Source of the DNA: Lota lota | Taxonomy: Eukaryota > Chordata > Actinopteri > Gadiformes > Lotidae | Length of the DNA: 64,000 bases | NCBI GenBank assembly: GCA_026745465.1 | Contig: JACYXH010000341.1 | Span: forward strand, 1 to 64,000 | Reading direction: 5' to 3' | Part shown: positions 55,821-64,000 of the stretch, in pieces | Position numbering within the stretch: position 1 is the stretch's first letter | Layout: the number at the start of each line of letters is the position of its first letter | Made by a program: the position numbers and the translations under genes | Notes under the pieces: generated by a model | Seen by the model: the letters and a program-made list of their open reading frames with translations, nothing else | What the model was told of the DNA's origin: nothing | The model's database searches: none

Positions 55821-57659
55821 CTACAACACACACAGAGACACTGAGTCACCATCCCACCCTAACCAAAACCCAGGGAGGAGGTCCTCCTGGGTGAAGGTGG
55901 CCTGGAAGGTGTGGATGTGTGTCAGTGTGTCTGAGGACCCTCCTACATCTGGGGACACTCTGTAGAAGGACAGAGTGCCAGCAGGCCGGTCCAGATACAC
56001 TCCTACTCTGTTAGAGCCAGCGGGGGGGAGACGTATGTCTGTACTACTACCGTTGTACCGGGCAGAGTAACCATCATCATGACAATAAAGACTCCAGGAC
56101 TTGTTGTTCATTCCATGGCTGCTGTCATCACCCCCTCCTCTCCTTGTGATTCCTCTGTATGTCACTCCTATCTCAACACCTCCTTCCCTCTCTACCTCCC
56201 AGTAACAGCGGCCAGTCAGAGCCTCTCTACACAACACCTGGGGATAGAAGTCAAATCTCTCTGGGTGATCAGGATACGACTGGTCTTCTCTAAACCACTT
56301 CACCTTTCTGTTGTCCTCAGACAGAGAGAGTTGTCTGTGGGCTGTGTTTGGGTCCAGTGTGAGTTCACAGGCATCTGACGGGAGAACAAGACATGATTAG
56401 CTGCTGAACCATTCTTCATCATCATCACTAGTACTGTTGTCTTGTATACTTCTTATTCCTCTCCTTTTGCACGTGCCCTCTACTCTACAAACTATATCTT
56501 ATGACAGGTACTATAGTGGACTAGTGCTACAGCTTTAGAAATAGTAGTGCATATTGTTTTTAAGATAATTTATGTTCAACTTAATAGCAAATCCCATGTT
56601 TGTGTGAGTGGCTGTCCCAGTCAAAACACTGAAACCATGGAAAATGTATAAACTCCATTTACTCCCTCAATATTTACACTACATATTATACATCAAAACG
56701 TTAAACATGATGAGCTAGTTACTCATATGAAATATCTAAGCAATACTTGTAATGCCTTTCATGATATTAAACTGTTAGATTTCCCAATACACATACATTG
56801 CACTCAACCTTCAAAGGGACACCTGTGTGAACAACAGACTGAACAAGCTGAGCTCACATACAGGCTGGAAATTAACTGTTGGTACCATAGAACTGGTTCA
56901 TACATATTATACATACATAGACATGTACTCATACATACACGTACATACTATATATACATAGACATGTACTCATACATATACGTACTTACTATACATACAT
57001 AGACATGTACTCATACATATACGTACATACTATATATACATAGACATGTACTCATACTTACACGTACATACTATATATACATAGACATGTACTCATACAT
57101 ACACGTACATACTAGACATGCATAAACACAGGGAAACATAGCTATACATACGTATACACAAGTACACATCTGAATGAACGGACGTCACCTCCTGCTGTGT
57201 GGATGGACTTTCCATCTCAATAGTTAGTGTGTGTGTTGTGATGAATCTAACTAAACACTTACACTTCTTTACACCTGGTTTCAGCCTCCACACTCCACCG
57301 TGCTCCACACTGGGGGGGAAACAAAGTGAGAGCAGCATGTTGAAACATTCACCTCCATCATCTGCTGTCTCATCACTTTCTACACAACATGAGTTCCAGC
57401 TGCGTTTTCAAACCACTTCATCTAGCAGCTGGTTGAATCCTTGTAGGAGACATTGTCCCTGAGTGGTGGGCTGTCCTCTCCATACCTGAGAGTGTCCAGT
57501 CTCCAGCGTGGATCCTCCAGTCCAGCAGAGAGCAGCGTAACTCCTGAGTCTCCTGGGTGATTGTAGCTCATGTCCAGCTCTCTCAGATGGGAGGGGTTGG
57601 AGCTCAGAGCTGAGGCCAGAGAAGCACAGCCTTCCTGTGTGACCATGCAGCCAGACAAG

Positions 57660-57758
<99 letters not shown>

Positions 57759-60700
57759 CACACACACACTTTATTCATTAATAAAGTGTATTCTATCATT
57801 GTGTAGAACCAGGGAGTGTTTTGTCAGCAGGGAAAAGAGCAACAGAAATGCATTGGACATGAGCAGCACTTACACCAAACAAATGTGATGTAAAGGACAT
57901 CTTTAATGTTGCATATGAATCACTATACCACGGCCAGTGATGTTCTAGTGGTGAGGTGTGCATTATATTCATATCACAGCACGGCTAGAGCCTCATCACC
58001 ATGTCTACACTAATGACAACTCCTCAGCTCACATCAGCTGGCCAGAGTTACATAACATATAACATACATAACATACTAGCAGTTAACAGGACTGCAACCC
58101 CTAACCCTCACATCAGCTGGCCAGAGTTACATAACATATAACATACATAACATACTAGCAGTTAACAGGACAGCAACCCCTAACCCTAACCCTCACATCA
58201 GCTGGCCAGAGTTACATAACATATAACATACATAACATACTAGCAGTTAACAGGACAGCAACCCCTAACCCTAACCCTCACATCAGCTGGCCAGAGTTAC
58301 ATAACATATAACATACATAACATACTAGCAGTTAACAGGACAGCAACCCCTAACCCTAAGCCTCACATCAGCTGGCCAGAGTTACATAACATATAACATA
58401 CATAACATACTAGAAGTTAACAGGACAGCAACTCCTAACCCTAACCCTCACATCAGCTGGCCAGAGTTACATAACATATAACATACAGAACATACTAGCA
58501 GTTAACAGGACAGCAACCCCTAACCCTAACCCTCACATAAGCTGGCCAGTTACATAACATACATAACATACTAGCAGTTAACAGGACAGCAACCCCTAAC
58601 CCTCACATCAGCTGGCCAGCGTTCTGTGAGCTAGAATAACCTGTTAACTCATAACATACTAGCAGTTAACAGGACAGCAAACATAAAGAACTAAACAATA
58701 ACAATCTTGTTGAAATCAGTGGTCCTCTAAAGTTATGTCAGTACTGTAGCGTTAGCATCCTCACTGACACGGTGAACCTAGCTTCTAGATGAATAATGAT
58801 GCTGCATCGTGTTGTGTGTTCTTTTTCCATAACAGCCCACCTAGTCGTGGATCATCCCTTACATATTAAACAAGCCCAAAGACACAGTTTGAAGAAGAGG
58901 CTGATAACTGACCTGAGAGTTTCCAGTGTACAGAGTGGACTCCCCAGTCCAGCAGAGAGCAGCTTCACTCCTGAATCCTGCACATCATTGGTACTCAGGT
59001 CCAGCTCTCTCAGACTAGAGGAGTTGGAGCTGAGAACTGAGGCCAGAGCTTCACAGCATCTCTCTGACAGATGACAGCCATTCAGCCTTCACACAAAATA
59101 AACACAACATGTTAGGAACTGGGATTAAATGTGTTCTGAGAATTGTAACCAATTCATACATGAACAATTAAAAAAAAGATTAATAACCTAGATCTTTAAA
59201 TAATAAGAGATAATTTAACATCTACGTGACATCTATTAAACAAAGGTTATCATATATTATACTTCGCTTAAAAATACAGTTTTATGAATAGGCAGTTATT
59301 CAACTTTGCTAATCAACTCTAAACCCCACCATACTGTCTGACTACATGATAATCCCAATAACAATGTAATACAACATACACATTAAACCATCACAAACAA
59401 ACTAAGAATATAATGTATACCTATACTGTCATGGCAACACTAATATAAATACAGTATGTTTAATTATTCTTAGAAAAATATACTCATGCCTAATAACTTT
59501 TATGTATGTAAATCTGTTAAATGTCCTCTGATATGAACCTTGTGGTGTAACTGTTTATTGAGTCAAACTGACCTGAGAGTTTCCAGTGTACAGTGTGGAC
59601 TCCCCAGTCCAGCAGAGAGCAGCTTCACTCCTGAATCCTGCACATCATTGGTACTCAGGTCCAGCTCTCTCAGACTAGAGGAGTTGGAGCTGAGAACTGA
59701 GGCCAGAGCTTCACAGCATCTCTCTGACAGATGACAGCCATTCAGCCTTCACACACAATAAACACAACATGTTAGGAACTGGGATTAAATGTTTTATAAG
59801 AATTGTAACCAAAGTCTTTTTACATACATAACACAATTGAAACAATATTAATAACCTAGATCTTTAAATATGAAGAGATAATTTAACATCTATGTAACAT
59901 CTATTAAACAAAGTTATCATTATACTTCACTTAAAAATACAGTTTTATGAATAGGCAGTCATTTAACTTTACTAAACAACTCTAAACCCCACCTTACTGT
60001 CTGACTACATGATAATCAGAATGATAATGTAATACAATATACACATTAAACCATCACAAACAAATGAAGAATATAATGGATACCTATACTGTCATGGCAA
60101 CACAAATATAAATATGTTGAGTTATTCCTGTGAAAATAATATATTCATGCCTATTAACTTCTGGATGTAAATCTGTTAAATGTCCTCTGATATGGAACTT
60201 GTGGTGTAACTGTTTATTGAGTCAAACTGACCTGAGAGTTTCCAGTTTACAGTGTGGACTCCCCAGTCCAGCAGAGAGCAGCTTCACTCCTGAATCCTGC
60301 ACATCATTGGTACTCAGGTCCAGCTCTCTCAGACTAGAGGAGTTGGAGCTGAGAACTGAGGCCAGAGCTTCACAGCATCTCTCTGACAGATGACAGCCAT
60401 TCAGCCTTCACACAAAATAAACACAACATGTTAGGAACTGGGATATTTAATTAGAAATGTTTTATTAATTTAACTAATATATACGACTGACTACATTACA
60501 TCCTTATGTTTATTCAATATTGGGTGTAAAATGTATAATATTGAATAGTTGTTTTGTAGTGTTTGTAATCGTTTTGTATTTTAATTTCCTTTTTATTGTA
60601 GTAATAGGTATATTATGTATTGTAATACATGGTATCAGCACATCTACAGAGATGTTTTGTATATTATTAGAAGTTATATTCCAATATTATGTATATTGTG

Positions 60701-63700
60701 TAGGAGCACGAGAGCAAAGACAGCATTTGTGCGCACAGGGTCGTCAGTTGCGCGCTGCTTCACTTTACGTGCGCGCTCTATGAATCGTTTCTTCCTCCCA
60801 GGCTTTATTATTGCTCTCGCGATCAGAGAAATGCACTTAGTGTTTATAATAATGATTTGTGAGCACGGATGTGTTAGATGTGCTATTTCTGTCAGTGATA
60901 TGCCGCCATAAACGTTGCAGGCCTGTACGGCTCGGTGTCGCAACAAGATAGACTGTTCGCTCTTAACGTGAGCAAAACAAAGTCCCGGTACCGTTATAGG
61001 GAGAGGAGACGACGGATGAAGAAACTGGAATCCCGGGATGATCTTCGTCAGGGGAACCGCGCGCTACCTGACCCCCTGCTGTGGACTATCCTCGTGCGCT
61101 GCTCTGATGATTTATATCCCGTTCAGAAGATGCTAAGGCGGTTAGCAAACCAAGCTAGCTTTACACCAAACGACCAAAACATCCCCGACACGAACAGAAA
61201 CACGAATAAAACAATCCCCAAATCCACTCTCTCCCGTCCTCATTTAACCGTCAAACAACTAATAAGTAAAATGTTTAAATGTAATTTAGCTGGGCGATCT
61301 CTACAGAGAATAAAGTACTATCCTCCTTTGTCCTTGTCTCTTCCCTCTCTCCTTTTTCCCGCTCGCTCGTGACCTCTCACCCTTCCCCAAATGACCCGGA
61401 AGTCTCTAATCAACCCTTCCTATTGGTCAAACCCAAATAGAGTCCATATAACCAAATGTCCTGAACACGATTAACATGTTTTAAAATAGTGAGTTAACTT
61501 TTATTAATAAAGAATGTATGATTATTAATGTATCCTACATTTCAACAGTAACTTATTTATACGTATAGCTATATATTTGAATACAGCTGAATATAACTAT
61601 TATAAACTATTATTATTAAGTCTTGGCTTTCCTCATTTATTATTTCATAATAAATTATGAGTTTGTCTCTTCAGCCTGGTTACACAATGTAACAATATTT
61701 TTCTGTAGCTTACTCATATTTGTTTATTAGTTTAACATATTGTAACGGTTCTAGGTTGCGTTGTTTGTTTGTGTGCGTTGTGCTGGTGTTGTGGTTGGGT
61801 GCTCAGGAGAAGGGGGCGGGCCTTGGAAAAGGAGATCCGGTTAGAGATGTGGGGAAGTTCATGTTCGTTGTGTTATAGCGTTCGACAACGTGTGTCCGCG
61901 ATTAATAAAAGAGTTCATCAAAACAACCTGTGTGGTGCTTGGACGCATAGAAACAGGGTTGCTACAATATATTTGCTAAATCATTAGATCTATAAATGTT
62001 AATTATTTATCGGGTGGAAAATGTAAAAAATATATTCTCAATTGTACTTTCATATTCTAGTAGTATGTATATTGTGTTCTGTGTATTGTTATACATGTTA
62101 TGAGTGAACCTACAGAGATGTTGTGTATATTTTATTGTAACTTATATTCTAGTATTATGTATATTGTGTTGTGTGTTATGTAATACATGTTATTAGTGAA
62201 CCTAAAGACATGTTTTGTATGTTAATATGACTTTTAAATCATAGTATTAGGTATATTGTATTGTATGTATTGTAATAGATGATATTAGTACACCTACATA
62301 TTTGTTTTGTATATTTTTATAACTTTTATATTATATTATTATGCATATTGTATTGTGTATTGTAATACTTGTTATGAGTTAACCTACAGAGATGTTTTGG
62401 AGGCTTTGACCACTGGCAGCAGCCTCAGAAGACCCTCCTCTGAAGCAGAGTATTTCTTCAGGTCAAACACGTCCAGCTCCTCTACTGATGACAGTAAGAT
62501 GAAGACCAGAGCTGACCACTGAGCAGGGGAGAGAGATTCTGTGGAGAGACTTCCTGATGTCAGGTACTGTTGGATCTCCTTCACTAGAGAACGGTCGTTC
62601 AGCTCATTCAGACAGTGGAACAGATTGATGCTTCTCTCTGGAGAGAGATCTCCATTTATCTTCTTCTTGATGTAAGACACTGTTTTCTCATTGGTCCATG
62701 AGCTATTTCCTGTCTGTCCCAGCAGTCCTCGTAGGAGAATCTGATTGGTCTCCAGAGAGAGGCCCAGGAGGAAGCGGAGGAACAAATCCAGGTGTCCATT
62801 CTCACTCCGTAAGGCCTTGTCCACAGCACTCTGGTAGAGTTTGGGTTTCTTCCTAAACAGAATAGACAACCATGATTGTGATTGTCCTGAGAGCAGATTG
62901 ACACCAGTGTCGATGAAGGGGAGAAAGACATAAAGGGCAGCCAGAAACTCTTGGATGCTCAGATGGACAAAGCAGAACACCTTGTCCTGGTACAGCCCAC
63001 ACTCCTCTTTAAAGATCTGGGTGAACACTCCTGTGTACTCTGAGGCTGCTCTGATATCAATGCCACACTCTGCCAGATCTGCCTTGTAGAAGATCAGGTT
63101 GCCTTTCTTCAGCTGGTTAAAAGCTAGTTTTCCCAGAGAAACAATGATCTCTCTGCTCTCTGAACTCCAGTGTGGATCTGTTTCAGCTCTCCCATGATAC
63201 TTCCTGTCCCCCTGTATGGACTGAACCCTCAGGAAGTGGATGTACATCTGAGTCACAGTCTTGGGCATATCTTCTCCTGTCTGGGATGTTTTGAAGAAGT
63301 CCTCCAGAACTGTAGCAGAGATCCAACAGAAGACTGGGATGTGACACATGATGTGGAGGCTTCGTGATTTCTTGACGTGGGAGATGATTGTGCTGGCCAG
63401 CGTCTCCTCTATGAATCTCTTCTTGAAGTACTCCTTCTTCTGTGGGTCAGTGAACCCTCTCACCTCTGTCACCATGCCAACACACTCAGCAGGGAGCTGA
63501 TTGGCTGCCGCAGGGCGTGTGGTTATCCAGATGCGAGCGGAGGGAAGCAGGTCGCCCCTGATGAGGTTTGTCAGCAGCACGTCCACCGAGGTTGGCTCTG
63601 TGACATCAGTCCAGACCGGGTTGTTCTGGAAGTCCAGAGGAAGTTGACACTCATCCAGACCATCCAAGATGAAGACAACTTGGAACTGGTCGTATCTGCA

Positions 63701-64000
63701 GATTCCTGCTTCTTTGGTCTCAATAAAGAAGTGATGAAGAAGTTCCACCAAGCTAAAGTCTTTCACTTTCAGTAAATTCAGCTCTCTGAAAGTGAAGAGA
63801 AATGTGAAGTGTATGTCGTGGTTGGCTTTGCCTTCAGCCCAGTCCAGAGTGAACTTGTGTGTTAAGACGGTTTTACCAATGCCGACCACTCCAGTTGTCA
63901 TCATTGTTCTGATTGGTTGATTTTGTCCAGATAAGGGTTTAAAGATGTCTTCACATTTGATTGGTGTTTCCTCCTTGGCTGATTTCCTGGAAGCTGTTTC
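55821..64000 (-). CDS. Second NLR-C/B30.2 gene, 3' part (970 codons in window)
   Basis: Minus-strand exons: 64000-62388 (FISNA-NACHT, cut by the window edge), 60405-60232, 59746-59573, 59086-58913, 57659-57486, 57309-57263 and 56374-55821 (TAG). All borders are GT-AG and phases match NLR gene 1 at 20521-36270 exon for exon. Walker A is GVVGIGKT and Walker B-type is [11 protein letters not shown]. There are four 58-residue LRR exons instead of three; the extra one is a further copy of the [15 protein letters not shown] type. The PRY-SPRY exon encodes CYWEVER and [14 protein letters not shown] and is one codon shorter. The NACHT exon carries a different short segment after VNLLSG. It looks intact. 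The N-terminal exons lie outside the window. It is a convergent, inverted paralogue of gene 1. Confidence 0.92.
57661..57771. repeat. (CA)n adjoining an LRR acceptor
   Basis: About 55 CA units with single interruptions. On the minus strand this is (TG)n running straight into the acceptor GTAG of LRR exon 57659-57486, with no pyrimidine tract between. In gene 1 the matching exon has only about 13 TG units (34490-34514). Confidence 0.93.
58033..58680. repeat. Telomere-like minisatellite in NLR gene 2
   Basis: Seven units containing CAACCCCTAACCCTAACCCT and CATAACATACTAGCAGTTAACAGG, the counterpart of 33655-34110. Individual units vary in the number of CCCTAA repeats (one or two). Confidence 0.9.
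60690..61450 (-). other. Promoter-like insert in NLR intron
   Basis: On the minus strand, from about 61445 leftward, come a CCAAT box (TTTGACCAATAGG), an ETS-type ACTTCCGGGTC, a purine-rich leader, and then CpG-rich sequence containing an open frame (60946-60674, with motifs LTEIAHL and [15 protein letters not shown]). A plus-strand frame also crosses it (60935-61372). I recognise no protein. NLR gene 1 has only a 160-bp part of this insert (25870-26030). It could be the captured 5' end of another gene or an unknown element. Confidence 0.35.
61741..61966 (+). mobile_element. Solo LTR in NLR gene 2 intron (fossil)
   Basis: A 226-bp segment starting TGTAACGGTTC and ending GGTTGCTACA, flanked by ATAT on both sides (61737-61740 and 61967-61970) and containing TAATAAAAG 65 bp before the end. 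The paralogous intron of NLR gene 1 (about 25230-25275, reversed) shows the undisrupted site TTAACATATATTTACG, confirming insertion after the duplication or loss of the element in the other arm. It is probably a Gypsy-type LTR; no internal region is present. Confidence 0.8.
62040..62387. repeat. Tandem repeat at the start of the NLR gene 2 intron
   Basis: Units of about 75-80 bp with GTTATTAGTGAACCTACAGAG variants, the counterpart of 24860-25170 in gene 1. As there, each unit carries a copy of the exon donor context. Confidence 0.75.

Overview
The window is teleost fish genomic DNA. The evidence is spliced vertebrate-type genes, a fish-specific NLR-C receptor gene with FISNA-NACHT, leucine-rich repeats and a C-terminal B30.2 domain, a bloodthirsty-like TRIM gene, Tc1, BEL/Pao, Gypsy and LINE copies, and very heavy (TG)n/(GA)n and minisatellite content. 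Expanded NLR genes together with extreme simple-repeat density would fit a gadiform (cod-like) fish, but the sequence alone does not prove the order.

Layout. 1-6.7 kb is mostly satellite: short tandem units with long G runs, then a 3.7 kb GT-rich minisatellite whose complement reappears at 6.28-6.65 kb; two phase-matched minus-strand exons of an unrecognised gene lie between them. 6.7-14.9 kb is a tandemly duplicated promoter/first-exon block followed by a complete seven-coding-exon secreted lectin gene that fuses an F-type (fucolectin) domain to a C-type lectin domain. 14.9-19.1 kb is intergenic and holds a possible LTR, a relic of an NLR-gene 3' flank, and an array of GATATC/ACTAGT palindromes. 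19.4-36.3 kb is a complete NLR-B30.2 gene on the plus strand (11 coding exons, 1173 aa). Its longest intron carries a Tc1 copy and a young Gypsy fossil with a large proline/glutamine-type minisatellite.

37-54.7 kb separates two convergent NLR genes. It holds a 101-bp tandem array, a broken BEL/Pao fossil, a second Tc1 copy, a small-RNA cluster (five tRNA-like genes and a U4-like snRNA), (GA)n tracts, a TRIM gene lacking a B30.2 domain, and a 5'-truncated LINE. 54.75-64 kb is the 3' flank and the last seven exons of a second NLR-B30.2 gene on the minus strand, running off the right edge inside its FISNA-NACHT exon. The two NLR genes and their 3' flanks form a large inverted duplication whose arms differ by LRR exon number, minisatellite copy number and a solo LTR.

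Functionally this is an innate-immunity neighbourhood: a secreted lectin, cytosolic NLRs with a SPRY ligand-type domain, and a TRIM ubiquitin ligase, embedded in DNA that duplicates and rearranges readily. The points most worth following are the lectin fusion in which both sugar-binding motifs look lost, the chimeric breakpoint at the second Tc1 copy, the threonine-type tRNA body with an alanine anticodon, the TRIM gene whose stop codon is supplied by a tandem repeat, and the two unidentified exons inside the left satellite.
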